From positions 1 to 64,000 of the forward strand of contig JAODUP010000410.1 in assembly GCA_025642065.1 (NCBI GenBank): DNA of 64,000 nucleotides. The letters are read 5' to 3'. The DNA comes from Paralvinella palmiformis. Taxonomy: Eukaryota > Annelida > Polychaeta > Terebellida > Alvinellidae. The translations under genes and the position numbers were made by a program. The notes beneath the pieces were generated by a model. It did not search any database. It was not told the DNA's origin and saw nothing but the letters and a program-made list of their open reading frames with translations. Positions 50,001-59,814 of this stretch are shown piece by piece (within the stretch, counting starts at the first letter, position 1; every line of letters begins with the position of its first letter).

Positions 50001-51184
50001 AAGATGGTATTGGTGTCAGCAAAGCACTCACTGGCCGGTAGTTGTGAGGAAAGGAAGAGTTCTGCAACTGTTGCAGTCAGATAACAATAAATAGAATGCC
50101 AGTTGATCTCTCGTAATAAAAAAAGAGTTGTGTCAGCAGGTACATTCGACCTATTACACTGAACCCATGGAATCCTTGGCATTTCCCTTTTCGGTACCAA
50201 TTTATTAAGCCTTGCTTCGTCGTACCATCTCTGGAATTCAAAACTAATCTGATGCCTCAAACATTAAATCTCTGATTTAATATTGTCAATCAGTGTGCAT
50301 CCCTCAAAGACGGTCAATATCTCTTCTTTATAGTTTAGCTGACAAATCTTTGAAATAATTCAAGCTATTCTTCACTACTGTGAAATCAACAATAACTCCA
50401 AAACTTTGCACACTACTTTTCAAACCATGAGCCGTAGTGTTGGTGTCGATATCCCAATTCTAACAACTTTCATTAACTTCTGGATAAACATGAGGATTAA
50501 CCATAGCATCAAGGCAATTGGCCACGTGAGTATTGGGCCAATATTGTTTAAATGCAAACCCCAGGAAAGATTTGCCTAATGGGAGAATTGCCAAAATAAA
50601 TTTCTTACTAAGTTACTATTTAATAGACATATCGCAATGATACTTCATTTTACACTAAGTAACTTAGTATAAAATGAAGTGTAAGAGTGATTTATCTGCC
50701 AAATAATAATGATATCAGACACACATTACACAATACTCAATGTGTAGTTATTTAAAAAATGACAATTCCCAATACTATTCCTAGTTATTATTTCGCCAAA
50801 TGGTATACTGCATTTAGAGATGGAGGATCTCTATTAGAGGTGGAGAGTCCTGCCCCTTGACCTCCCGTAGATCCCCCCCCCCAATTCAGTTTAGTCACGT
50901 AGTATCCACAATTTAACGTGACTATATGCAATAAATAGTGAACTTACCCATAACGTCGTCATGAAGGGTAATCTTCCGTTTTGGTAGCGGATGGTTTCTC
51001 CTGTCAGAAATAGGTAATACATACATCAGATGTTTATACTCAGATGTTTCTCTTCTACTACCACAAAACTTCATGTTAACCTACTTAATGATTTACCTTT
51101 CTTTGACTACTATCCATATTATAAACATCGTGAACATGATCGGAAATATAATTATTATGAAGCCTACCATAAAGAGGAACATAC
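36238..51184 (-). CDS. Receptor-type tyrosine pseudophosphatase, right copy (TM, D1, D2; 5' partial)
   Basis: Exons in order, read on the minus strand: 51184-51097 (transmembrane), 51000-50948, 48853-48741, 48622-48595, 47889-47780, 47663-47577, 44231-44195, 43939-43842, 43620-43495, 43331-43183, 41961-41826, 41648-41538, 39317-39200, 37617-37477, 37352-37165, 36909-36774, 36312-36238 (stop). Phases join, except that an exon seems to be missing between 41538 and 39317. Splice sites are GT/AG; the donor after 43495 reads GTTAAG. The protein is a single-pass membrane protein with two cytoplasmic phosphatase-like domains. D1 shows GVPPKHMNDVWKM, FTSWRDLGRP, GPLIVYS, SGINRTTTFIALD and RIIDVFGCVRKI. 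These match the RPTP core, but key residues are changed, so catalysis is unlikely. It probably acts, if expressed, as a binding or scaffold receptor. Ectodomain exons upstream of 51184 were not recognised. Assembled by eye from homology between the two arms. Confidence 0.72.
36370..36409 (+). repeat. (TA)n microsatellite
   Basis: TA run preceded by ACGC/ACAC units, near the right-arm terminal exon. Confidence 0.85.
36774..36909 (-). CDS. D2 signature exon, right copy
   Basis: Joined to the previous exon, the motif reads IIQCRGELTKSAIFCGIIHM, aligning with D2 VHCSAGAGRTGTFCAL. The Cys is kept and the signature Arg is Lys. The exon ends LAARCVSRRIQKLFKYG. The terminal exon 36312-36238 reads VDYYYFFHYGLTYIRSG and six more residues before TGA. 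Confidence 0.6.
37165..37617 (-). CDS. D2 exons (central part), right copy
   Basis: Two exons, 37617-37477 and 37352-37165. The first reads ELHSSSNSWSDDEQRQ, then the very basic KVRRKRRLRDVSEF and CSIFLVESTKK. The second ends RRELRPHQLIIQC, matching the D2 stretch before the signature Cys. The ancestral acceptor AG of the second exon is AA here (position 37359); an AG 6 nt downstream keeps the frame. Continues in exon 36909-36774. Confidence 0.6.
37790..38960 (-). repeat. Dispersed repeat A, right-arm copy
   Basis: In reverse orientation relative to the left copy: cagcaaatatcacaaggcat, ttgatctagagctgtataat and ctgtaacaggcacagtacgc. Bounded by (CA)n runs at 37784-37850 and 38933-39010. Sits in the D2 intron, at a different place from the left-arm copy. 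Confidence 0.55.
39730..39812 (+). repeat. (TA)n microsatellite
   Basis: About 41 TA units; orthologous site to 14932-15083. Confidence 0.9.
41285..41510 (+). repeat. (CATA)n then (CA)n compound microsatellite
   Basis: CATA-type units to about 41436, then CA to 41510. Open frames on both strands here are repeat artefacts. It lies just after the D1 terminal exon of the right copy, where the left copy has (TA)n. Confidence 0.9.
41826..41961 (-). CDS. D1 exon completing the signature motif, right copy
   Basis: A 136-nt exon that continues the signature as SGINRTTTFIALD, then DILLKEITSERIIDVFGCV, matching the RPTP consensus GVGRTGTFIALD...VDVFGCV. The Arg of CX5R is kept (CGC), but the two flexible Gly positions are Asn and Thr. 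The exon ends MMHTL; the next exon begins NQHTFLYEALLD, the usual QTEEQYIFIHDALL position, with the Q-loop Gln replaced by His. Left counterpart is 11935-12070. Confidence 0.8.
42495..42595 (+). repeat. 16-17 bp minisatellite
   Basis: Five to six units of a ttgggctatcgaaaaa-like motif that degrade to the right. In the enlarged D1 intron of the right arm; not seen elsewhere. Confidence 0.8.
42655..42798 (+). repeat. (ATAAT)n/(ATAAC)n pentanucleotide array
   Basis: ATAAT units flank a central block of ATAAC units, giving a symmetric arrangement. Confidence 0.9.
43183..43331 (-). CDS. D1 exon with WPD-loop and P-loop start, right copy
   Basis: This 149-nt exon encodes VNQFIFTSWRDLGRP and FLRRVHALDNISSGPLIVYS. 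It aligns with the conserved RPTP stretch running from the WPD loop to VHCSAG. The WPD proline is Arg, the general-acid Asp is kept, the His before the nucleophile is Tyr, and the nucleophilic Cys is Ser. The donor splits the next codon (ga|c), giving Asp. It continues in exon 41961-41826. Same bases at the site in the left copy (Ser codon AGC at 4767-4769). Confidence 0.8.
43370..43475 (+). repeat. (CT)n, (ACGC)n and (TA)n in a short intron
   Basis: Fills most of the 160-bp intron between the D1 exons 43620-43495 and 43331-43183. Confidence 0.85.
43982..44018 (+). repeat. (ATC)n microsatellite
   Basis: About 12 ATC units in the right-arm intron; the left arm has gatgatgatgatgatga near 2676, the mirror position. 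Confidence 0.85.
44335..47140 (+). mobile_element. RTE/CFDP2-like LINE, right-arm insertion
   Basis: Plus strand: endonuclease start GTWNVRSMHHIGKTVRVAAK and LALLGISEIRWTQTGQRR at 44536-44668; linker GSGNTRQLYDTTMILVGKYS near 45808; RT QLEDLDFANDLALLSHSHQQ at 46508 (the YADD position is FAND), VGIDVHKGKTKVLKVN, IYGAETWRTTNTTTD near 46840; end SWRELEIKSHDRRLWKTVV at 47037. This motif order is seen in RTE-type ORF2 often annotated as CFDP2-like. Stops break it, and part of the RT thumb is deleted. It carries a 114-bp nested insert at 44669-44782. Confidence 0.7.
44669..44782 (+). mobile_element. 114-bp chimeric nested insertion with target-site duplication
   Basis: Flanked by acaaagaagaat (44657-44668) and acaaagacgaat (44783-44794). 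Its left half (44672-44721) is a 50-bp exact inverted copy of 45654-45703 of the host LINE. Its right half (about 44727-44775) is the 3' module of the RNase H-type LINE. See findings. Confidence 0.65.
47225..47465 (+). repeat. (AGT)n/(AAT)n trinucleotide array
   Basis: About 240 bp of AGT-rich triplets. The mirror array in the left arm (2240-2330) is about 90 bp, so it expanded in the right arm or shrank in the left. Poly-Ser and poly-Leu frames are artefacts. Confidence 0.9.
48741..48853 (-). CDS. Juxtamembrane exon, right copy
   Basis: A 113-nt exon, same length as its left counterpart at 892-1004. It reads TYTYKFIYKPNAKSFG and then a polar, acidic stretch, SEADQSGTEPTNNESTEDG. It is open, whereas the left copy has a TAA in place of the Ser codon. 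It links the membrane exon to D1 through the 28-nt exon 48622-48595 (IPVIGVKTG). Confidence 0.6.
49690..50620 (-). mobile_element. hAT-type transposase remnant
   Basis: Minus strand: MPRIPWVQCNRSNVPAD at 50185-50130 resembles the iPR..Q.RsN.pAd block of ZMYM/hAT-like transposases. Further on, NIIILLELVCTLPVTSAEEK then RSFSILRLTRSHLSSRYG near 49850-49745 is the hAT C-terminal dimerisation motif (here CTLPVTS..E.RSFS). Stops throughout. Lies in the intron between right-gene exons 50948 and 48853. Confidence 0.65.
50642..50680. repeat. Near-perfect 39-bp palindrome
   Basis: acttcattttacactaagt, one base, then acttagtataaaatgaagt; the arms differ at one pair. It sits next to the hAT remnant and in the intron of the right gene. 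Confidence 0.8.
51097..51184 (-). CDS. Transmembrane exon of the right RPTP-like gene
   Basis: An 88-nt exon with a good acceptor (cgttttcag) and donor (gtaaat). In the phase that joins the next exon it reads MFLFMVGFIIIIFPIMF, then TMFIIWIVVKE. That is about 24 hydrophobic residues followed by a basic stretch, RRNHPLPKRKITL, supplied mostly by exon 51000-50948. This is the stop-transfer pattern of a type I receptor. It lies directly upstream of the juxtamembrane exon, as expected for an RPTP. No left-arm equivalent is visible because the window ends first. Confidence 0.65.
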
Positions 51185-51189
51185 CTGAA

Positions 51190-52030
51190 AACGAAGAGAA
51201 ATATTTGTTTTATTATGAAATGTCAAATGTTGTTTGTTTATCAGTGAAGAAGGTGCTCTGAGCACTTTGATACGCAATGCTCCCGTTATAAGGTGATGTA
51301 TTTAGACACGAATTGCTATCCTTGCTAGCATCCTGGCATCATCATATAGCTGTGTGTGTGTGCATGTTGTCGGCAGTTGTGTTAATTTTGGGGGTGGCTG
51401 TGTTTAGGTCACACAACTTGCCAATTGTGTTGAACAGCCTGATAATAAAGTTCACAAACTAGTTCATACATCTATTACATTTCCCACCTTGATGGATGTT
51501 TCCACAAAGTTTTATATTTGGCCAGTAATGACCTATTTATATGATATTGTTTACGTTTTGCGTGTCCATGCTTTACGAGGTGACCCATTTGTTTTTCATA
51601 GACTTCATAAAAAATAAATCCCTGTCATATTTACATTTGATTAAATACAAAACTATTGTTTTATAACAGAATCATCTTTTAAGTAAACTATGCTATATTT
51701 AGCATAGTACACGCCGATTGAAAAGTAATAAATACATTATTCGGATAGCCGTTGGTCAATATGTCAATTCAATAACCATATTTGTGAGTCTGACAAAAAC
51801 CTTACTAAACAAAGATAATTATGTTAATGAGATGGAAAGACTTATATTGAATATTATATATTTGATATTATATTATTATAGTTTCCTGGCCAATGATTTC
51901 ATATTGTATGTTAGCTGATGATTATAATCTATAGTTATGACATCTAGCGTACAGTGAGACAGCCATTACTTCCCAACTTAAACCGTCTCAGATGATAAAA
52001 GTAGACTCTCACCAATAAATAACACACCTA
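51190..52030. other. Upstream of the transmembrane exon, no ectodomain exon recognised
   Basis: The minus strand should hold ectodomain exons of the right gene. No FTP, EGF, MAM or FN3-like pattern was found here by eye. Confidence 0.35.
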
Positions 52031-52039
52031 TATATACGA

Positions 52040-52160
52040 AATTAAATCCTTCCGAGAATCAGCTCTCAGGTTATGAAATAAGTTTTTAATTATATTAAAC
52101 TTGCAGATTAAAATCCACCTATTTAAATTAGGCTATTTATAATAACTTTCAAACCAAAAC
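52040..52160 (+). mobile_element. L2-like LINE 3' tip
   Basis: ccttccgagaatcagctctc and ccacctatttaaattaggct match the terminal part of the element at 33895-34350. Confidence 0.45.
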
Positions 52161-52626
52161 ATATTTATGTAAAATTATGTTTATACAATGTAAACCGGAA
52201 TTTTTAAAAATTATGTTTTCAGTTTTAAAACACATTATACATGAACTATGGAATTGATTATTAAACATTTAATTTTTTTTAATCATATAATGTTAACTAT
52301 TGATTTCCCGTATGTCTTTAAAACCCTGTCTTGGATTAATTGACTTCAATTCAGTCTTCAATAATTGTAATCCGATCATTAAATTGTATAATTTAAATTA
52401 GTTTCAAGTTATTTTTGTCATCTGTAGCTATGTCTTGACAGTCACCTAGATGCTAAATCAGGTATTGTCTATTTATCGATTTTTTGCTGTTTTATATTAC
52501 TTCCGACAGCTGACCCTTTTAGCATGGGATACATTTTAAATATGGCATGAGAAAACAATTTGGTATTACATTTGGTAACAAAATGTGCACAGCCATACCC
52601 ATACGATTTTCTCTCGTGCTCATAAG

Positions 52627-52922
52627 AACTCACTCACTCACTCACTCACTCACTCACTCACTCACTCACTCACTCACTCACTCACTCACTCACTCACTCA
52701 CTCACTCACTCACTCACCACCACCACCACCACCACCACCACCACTCACCACCACCACCACCACCACTCACCACCACTCACCACCACCACCACCACCACCA
52801 CTCACTCACTCACTCACTCACTCACTCACTCACTCACTCACTCACTCACTCACTCACTCACTCACTCACTCACTCACTCACTCACTCACTCACTCACTCA
52901 CTCACTCACTCACTCACTCACT

Positions 52923-52998
<76 letters not shown>
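52627..52998 (+). repeat. Compound (ACTC)n-(CAC)n-(ACTC)n-(TA)n array
   Basis: ACTC units to 52717, CAC triplets with interspersed CTCAC to about 52800, ACTC again to 52923, then about 36 TA units to 52998. Two long open frames here are repeat artefacts. Confidence 0.95.
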
Positions 52999-53005
<7 letters not shown>

Positions 53006-53039
53006 GTACGAAATACATTAGGATATTCATATGCATAAT

Positions 53040-53640
53040 AAGTGTTTTAGCCATTTGGTAATCGGTATACCTACCTATCTAGCCATGTACCTTACCCAGT
53101 TTGATATTGAAGATCTAATTCTCCATTATCGATAATGGCAATGAGTTAGAAGTACATGGCTAACATGTACCATGGAGTACATTTTCAGTATGTACGCTGC
53201 CCTGGATTTTTATTAATCAAAGACATTCATCAAACTTACATATCACTGTTGGTATTTCCGGCACCATGTTGATCACATTAAGCAGAACTTATGCTCTCAG
53301 ATTCAGGGACGAAGTGCAAAACGGCGAATATCAAAATATTGCTTTTACATTTGTATAATCGTTGTTGTTACATAATATTAGCGGAACTACCAATATAGGT
53401 TAGGAGTTCACATAATAGAAGACAGTATGTACAGATCTATATAACCACATCAATGCAGTGTTCTGCGCTAATCATCTTATCGTGTTCAATTCATATCATT
53501 TTCAAATTTGCCATAAACCAGTTTTCGAAACGGTCAAATTTTAAATAATTAAAAGCGGACTCTGTCGTTATTTTTTTCCAACTGAATCCAACTTAACATT
53601 TGAGCCGATGACACAAAGTAGTATTTAGTTTATTACTTTA
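53040..53640. other. No recognised feature
   Basis: Non-repetitive AT-rich sequence without coding signs. Confidence 0.4.
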
Positions 53641-54250
53641 CAATTGATTTGCCCTCACACATAAACACACACACTCACACGCGCGCAAAATGCCCAATCT
53701 TGTCTAACATGTTATGTGGGAATATAATTATCTTTCCTACGTCCAGTTATGTCCAGTCTGTATTATGACATTCAAGGCTAAATGTAGTCTGTTTATGATT
53801 AATAAAATCCTATATTATAATTATAGTTTATATAGCAGACATTAGGTCTGATTTGAAATTTTTAATATATACAACGGCAATTCCGCCATAACGGTCTGCT
53901 AAAGCACCGATGTAAATTGTTATAATAGTGACGAGTAGGTCATAGTATTTATTGGATTTGTATGTTTATGAGGTATTTGACCCCTCCAGCAAATATCACA
54001 AGGCATATTGTGCTGTGGTTGAGATGTTCCGTTTTCTATGCGTGGAGACCGTATGCTTCCAGGTCCGCGTATTCTAAGAAAAGTTGATCTAGAGCTGTAT
54101 ATTCCATGTACTATTTGCGTCTTTGGAGGGACGTCGTTTAAGTGTTTGGCCTGGTTATCCAGCATTTAAATGATTGTAGAAGGCACAGTACGCTCTTAAA
54201 GCATGTACCCCTGATTCAGAGATAGAAACACTGCATCTCATCTCGAGTGG
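53640..54250 (-). repeat. Dispersed repeat A, interrupted copy
   Basis: Matches the right-arm copy closely (cagcaaatatcacaaggcat; ttgatctagagctgtatatt). It breaks at gtggtggca and seems to resume at cattggacacg near 56013, with a LINE between. Confidence 0.55.
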
Positions 54251-54254
54251 TGGC

Positions 54255-56012
54255 ACCGTGCTCGCGGGAGGATTCAAAGGAGCACCTGCACCTAGCAGGG
54301 ATATATTCGTATACTCATTCGAGGAATACACCCCGGGTGATGTGATCAAAGACTATAATGTCATATATGGTATCGAAGTAAGGTCAGTTGAACGTGTATC
54401 AGGTAAACATGCCACATTTAACAGTTTTAGAGTTGCAGTTAGTGTATCTGATTTATCTAAAGTACTAGATCCAGAATTCTGGCCCACTGGTGTATGTGTT
54501 AGACGGTTCTATGTGCCAAGGGAGTCTAGGTAGACTGCTAATCATGGTAGTAACACTTAATAACTGTGATGGAAAAAACGCACAAAACATTTTGTAATTG
54601 CATCATGGGATAATAGAAGTCATGGGGATAACCGTATTGATTATATGATAAAACTTCTGCGGAATGTTGATATATTGATCATACAAGAACATTGGTATCA
54701 TGAGAATGATCTCAATTCCTTAGTTCATTCCATGGATGATATACACATGCATGGAACATCTGGTATGGATCCCAATAACTTGTTGCATGGTCGACCATAC
54801 GACGGCTGTGCGATCCTGTAGAGTAAGCATCTGAAATATAAATTTACACCAGTTGATGTTGGTAGTAGCAGATGTTACGCTGTTATTACGCAATAATTAC
54901 CCGGACATATGTAACATTATCATTGGAGGTGATTTTAATACCGATTTGACTCGTATTAATTCCTTACATACTATCTCTCTCATGGATTATTTACCCCATG
55001 AGGGTCTTTTATTCTGTATACATATGAAAATAGTTTCACTTTGCGGTAAGTCAAAACTTGATATGTTTATTGTGTCTGAGAGTCTCGCTGGAAATGTTAG
55101 TGGTTATTTCGCGATACACGAAGGTGATCATTTGTCGGACCATAGTCCTATTGTCATGAATATTAAATTAAATGTGCACTATTCTCTGTCTGAAGAAAGG
55201 GTATTTGAGGAAAGTGTCATGGAAAAAAGCCGATGAGATTGATATTCTAGCGTATAAAGATGTCGTGTGCAAACTACTTAATAAGATTGACATACGGTTA
55301 TGTAGAGTACATTGTAAACATATGTTCTGTAAATAACACACGGATGATATTGATCATTATTATAGTGCTATAATAGTTTCACGTATAAAGGCTGCATCCA
55401 GATGTATTCCAACCACCAGTAAACCTAAAATAGCAGACTGGAATGATCATGTAAGGCATTTCAAGGATCAATACATTTTTGGCACCGTATTTGGCTTGAC
55501 AATGGATATCCGCATCATGGTTTAATTTCTGATATTAAGCGTAAAACACATGCTAAATATAAACAGGCTGTGAAATTATACGGAATATCGCCGTTAGAAC
55601 ACATTACAGACTTTTAAGGATCTCGAACTGATGTCTCGATTTATGTCATTTTACCAATCATTATAAAAAAGTTAAAATATTTGTACTCATCTTTATTATT
55701 AATAGGAGACTTTTGCTGTCCAAATTAAATGAAGATGAATATGGTGAATGTTTAGTGATGAATAAGCAATATTTGAGAAGTGTATATGAAAATAATGAGA
55801 AGTGCGTAGCTAATGGTGTTTTGCTAAAGGAATTGTGTTTGTTAAGGGATGGAATATTGACTACGGACCTAAGCTTTAGCGATATAGGTCACTTAACTGA
55901 TTTTATATGCGATGGGTGATTCTATCCCTGATCCGTTTCATTTTGTAGACATTGTTCATATTTCTACTACAAATTATTGTACTGCATACCATGTATAAGG
56001 TACGAAATAAAT
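54255..56012 (+). mobile_element. LINE with ORF1 and endonuclease, RT missing
   Basis: 54258-54533 encodes DVIKDYNVIYGIEVRSVERV...FNSFRVAVSVSDLSKVLDPE and FWPTGVCVRRFYVP, the ORF1 C-terminal block (fWP.GV.vrrf) of L2/CR1-type LINEs. 54590-55236 is an EEP endonuclease: DILIIQEHWYHENDL, NIIIGGDFNTDLTRI, HLSDHSPIVMNIKL. 55713-55919 is the EN-RT linker, LLKELCLLRDGILTTDLSFS. The sequence ends before any RT motif. Stops at several points. Confidence 0.65.
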
Positions 56013-56597
56013 TATATACATTGGACACGGCTCGCTTGCTTGCTTGCTTGTAGTTCGGGGAGTATCCCCAGGCTGTCGCTTGTTTGGCACAGCCTCTGTG
56101 GTGGAGTCCTTCTCCGTAGAGTTTCTGTATCTGAAAATGACTTTGTAAAGTTCCGGTCCCGGACGTACCGGTGCCGAACTTTTACAAAAGATTTAGGGTG
56201 TGTTGTTTGGCTTTTGCCAGATGTATGGGTCTTTTTAAATAAGGGTATTATTATGTGTGGCGTGGCTGTGACTTGTGTATTACAATGACTGCTTTTTCTG
56301 TGTCGGTTAGGTTGTGTTGTGCCGGAGTTAAAAGTTGTTTAAGAGGTTGTCGGCAGGCTGGGAAGGCGGGACAATTAATTAGATAGTGGACAGGGTCGAA
56401 TTTTTGGGTTACAATGTAAGCAGAGTGCTTTATTATTTGGGCCGAAAAAACTTTTTGGGGCCCCCAGCAGCGGAGGGGCGTATGTGTACGTCTGCTATTC
56501 TGTTATTTATGATGTGAATGCCGGGAACAATGGTTTTATTGTACCAGGTACTTAATTTGGCTGTGTCTTGATTTGGTGTTATTTGTTTGTGAAGATA

Positions 56598-57083
56598 TTA
56601 TGTTATCATGTGTTTGTAGGCACCTGGTGTCTGTTCTGTGTGTAGGATGTTGGTTAGGTTAGTGGCTTCGTTGGCCAGAGCGTCGGCTTGTTCATTACGC
56701 TCGATATTTGTGTGCTTGGGAACCCAATGTAGAGTGGTTAGACTGCCACTTTGGCTTAATGCAGAGGCGGAGTTAATAATTTTGTTGTGATTTCTGGATA
56801 TGTTCGTGTTTTTGTTTGTCCCAGGATTTTGATGGCTGCCATCGAGTCTGAGTGTATGATTGTGTCTGTGTGTCTGTCTTGTGACTCCCGCTATGCTAGG
56901 GAGGCGTGTATGGCGTGAAGTTCTTCTAGAGTGATTGGTGTGTTCGGGGAGTCTTCCACAGGGATTTCGGTGTGCTCCCTCCAAAAAAAGGGCCCAGGCA
57001 GATTTTCCATCCTGGCGAACACTGGCATCTGTGTAATGTTTATTGCTGCCTGGTCTCTGTTCAGGGAAGAGATCCTGCCCCAC
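56598..57083 (-). pseudogene. RNase H domain of the I/Nimb-like LINE
   Basis: A 161-codon open frame with YTDAS near its start and WVPKHTNIERNEQADALANE near its end, the first and last active-site blocks of type I RNase H. Part of the element at 56033-59800. Degrades the RNA strand of the RNA:cDNA hybrid in active relatives. Confidence 0.7.
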
Positions 57084-58113
57084 GCCTCAGTGAATGCCCC
57101 TTGTGGGTCTTGGTTTTTTATTTTCTGTTTACCATAATGATGGTAATGGGTAGTCGCGCATGGAGCAGTTTCCTTGGCATCCCGGGGGGTGGATTGCTGG
57201 AATTCTCATGTCCCTTTGAATAGCAGCTGCTTTCATGGCCCAGCTTTTATTAATGTGTACTCTGGGGTCTTTGTGTAACTTTCTTGTATTTTAAATGTGA
57301 TTTTACTGGGTCCGGTTTTGTCGTTGTTCTTAATATGATTTGGCTGTGTCTCTTTTAATGAGATGGGCAATAGGGGGGGTGCCGGTTCTCTGCTGATAAG
57401 GGCAGAGGGGGCAGTAGGGGGGGGTCCTAAGACATATTTAAGTGCAGTTCTTTGTGCTATTTCTATGTGTTTATTGCTGTTTTAGATGCAAGTAGGTAGA
57501 TTGGGGCCGCATAAAGAAGTATGGATTGAATTAGGGCTTTATAAAGATTAATAAGATTGTTTGTGTTTATTCCTACTTTAACATTAGAAATAATTTATAT
57601 TATGTTTAGTCGACAGTAGATTTTTTGTTTTGTTTGTAGTGCGTGTTTTTTTAAATTGAGGTGGTTGTCTATGATGACGCCTAAGTATTTGTATGTTTGA
57701 CTATTTCAATGTCTTGTTTGCCTATATGGAAGGTGTTGTGTTGTTTTGAATTGGTGTTGAAGGCAATTATTTTAGTTTTGGCGGTGGAGAAAAAAAGCCT
57801 AGGTCATTGGCTTTAGATGCTGTTGTGTCCAGGGCGGTTTGTAGTTTTTTGGGCCCGGGCCCTTTGGGGCCCTGTGAAATAATGGTTTTGTCGTCGGCGT
57901 AAGCCAGGATGTCGACACATGGGGGTAATGATGTGGAGATTAGTACTGTAATTAGGGCGTTAAATATTTTAGGTGAGAGGGCGGAGCCCTGTGGGGAGTT
58001 GTAAGGGGGGAGTCAGATTTACCCTTGAACTGTAACTTTAATTTCCCTATTGTCTAGGAAGTCTTCTACCCACGATATTATTCTTCCCTTGATGCCCAGG
58101 GAGATTAAAGCGT

Positions 58114-58809
58114 CTAAGTGACGATGTGGTTAGCCCTTTCAAAGGCCTTATCTAGATCCAGAAAGGCAGTGTAGACTGTGCCGGATCGGGCTTTTCTTCT
58201 TCTGTTGGTGATTAAGTTTACTAAATGTAGAATTGGGTCGACAGTTGATCTGCCTTTTATAAACCCGAAGAGATTTTTTGGTCTGGGGAGTTTAAATATT
58301 AGTCTGGTGAGAATTAGTCTCTCCATGATTTTTAGTATTGTAGGGAGGAGAGATATTGGTCTGTGGCCTTTGCCACCAGGTTTAGGGATAGGGAAGACTA
58401 TTGAGGTTTTCCAGAGTCTGGGAATTCGTCCTTCTCTCGAGGATTGGTTAAAGAGGTCTAGAAGTCTAACTTTGAAAGAAGGGGGAGATTTGGAGTAAAA
58501 GATGTATGTAAGTTTGTCTTCTCCAGGGGCGGAATTTTTTGGTGTTGATAAAACTGTTTCCAGTTCGTGTGGTGTGAAAGGAGTGTCTGTGTCTGCGTGT
58601 TCACTTTTTGCTAGATGTATTGAGTGCAGTCTGTCTCGTTGTTGTTTTTCTAGGGCTGATTTGACCTCTTCGGGTAAGGTTTGGTGGTCAGCTCTAGTGG
58701 CGAAGTGGTGTGCTAATTTGTTTGCTTCTTCTTTGGGGTTAATTACTTTAGGTTGGGAAGATTTACCCCGGATTTTTTTAATCTCGCGCCAAATTTGCGC
58801 CGAGCCCAT
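58114..58809 (-). pseudogene. Reverse transcriptase N-terminal part of the I/Nimb-like LINE
   Basis: A 231-codon open frame with APGEDKLTYIF, IPKPGGKGHRPISLLPTIL, LFGFIKGRSTVDP and FLDLDKAFERANH, RT blocks 0 to 3 including the first catalytic Asp. The frame breaks before the YADD block. Confidence 0.75.
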
Positions 58810-59814
58810 GTCCCCGAGTTGTTTGCACCAACTGTCAAATTGGTCTTCTTTAATTGTGTGAAGTCGTCGTCTCGTTTCTCGTTGAGCTGCTCTTAGTTCT
58901 GCTTTATTTTGAGATGTCGGGTGAGCTTTAAAAACTTTTGTCAGTTTACTGACTTCTTTGGTCCATCTCCTTGCTTCTGGTGTTAAGAAGGAGCGAGGAC
59001 GTCTTGGGCGATTTTGGAGGACTATGGGGATGGCTGCTGTTGCGGCTTCGTTTATATCGTCAGTTAATTTACGAAGTAGGTCATCTAGAGATAGATTATT
59101 GTCGGTGTCGTCGGCAGATAATTCGTGTAGTCTGTCTGCAAATTGTTTCCAGTTTGCTTTGTCGGTGTTCCATTTCGGTTGTCCTAGGCTTTCTGGTACG
59201 TTCGTGAAAGCGTCGGATAGTACTATAACTGTGGCTATGTGGTCTCAGATTAGAGCTTCTAATTGGCTCCAGTCTGCTATGGCCGCAACTTCAGGGGAAG
59301 CTATGGCAAGATCGAGGGTCGACCCATAGACAGTGGTGGGGACTTTGGGATCATTTAATAATATAGCGTCACAGTCACTTATTTGTTGCTGTAAATGTTG
59401 TCCTGGTCTGGTGTTTTTTGAGCCCCATCTTGTAGTATTGGCGTTGAGATCGCCTGTTATTAAGTAATGTTTATATGAATTTGTTGCTTGTTGTATATCA
59501 TATAGGTGGTTAGGGGAGACGTGTGTATTAATTAATTGGAAGGGACCGCTTTTAAAGCCGGTTATTTCAGTGGTGATTGATTGCCAATCACTGGAGGAGT
59601 TAATTATGGGGGACGTGTTGTGTGGTATGTTATTATGTATTGCAGTTATGAGGCCTCTGGATACAGTATCTGAATTCTTTGTGTGAGGACTGTGGTAGAT
59701 AGTGTATCCGGGAATTGTTATTGAACATTTAGTGTTTGTAAGAGTTTCTTGTAGTAATACTATGTCTGGTTGTTTGTCTTTGATGGCTGCAATTAGGCTA
59801 TTTTAAGGCCGAAC

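Larger units (their letters stand above)
56033..59800 (-). mobile_element. RNase H-bearing LINE (I/Nimb-like), 5' truncated
   Basis: Read on minus: endonuclease C-half from about 59790 (TVYGSTLDLAIASPEVAAIA near 59320), linker with RRWTKEVSKLTKVFKAHPTS near 58960, RT at 58809-58114 (TPKNSAPGEDKLTYIF; RPISLLPTILKIMERLIL; GFIKGRSTVDPILHLVNL; AFLDLDKAFERANH), and RNase H at 57083-56598 (HYTDASVRQDGKSAWALF; LHWVPKHTNIERNEQADALA). The catalytic YTDAS and the HTNI.RNEQAD block are visible. The RT YADD region is frameshifted. The 3' end has a double hairpin and an (AAGC)n-type tail at 56033-56052. It is the best preserved LINE here but still broken. Confidence 0.75.

Noticed and set aside
52547..53038. 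163- and 137-codon SLTH-rich frames
   Set aside because: Pure ACTC, CAC and TA repeats.
58178..59329. Plus-strand frames of 119-123 codons
   Set aside because: Antisense to the RT and endonuclease of the minus-strand LINE.
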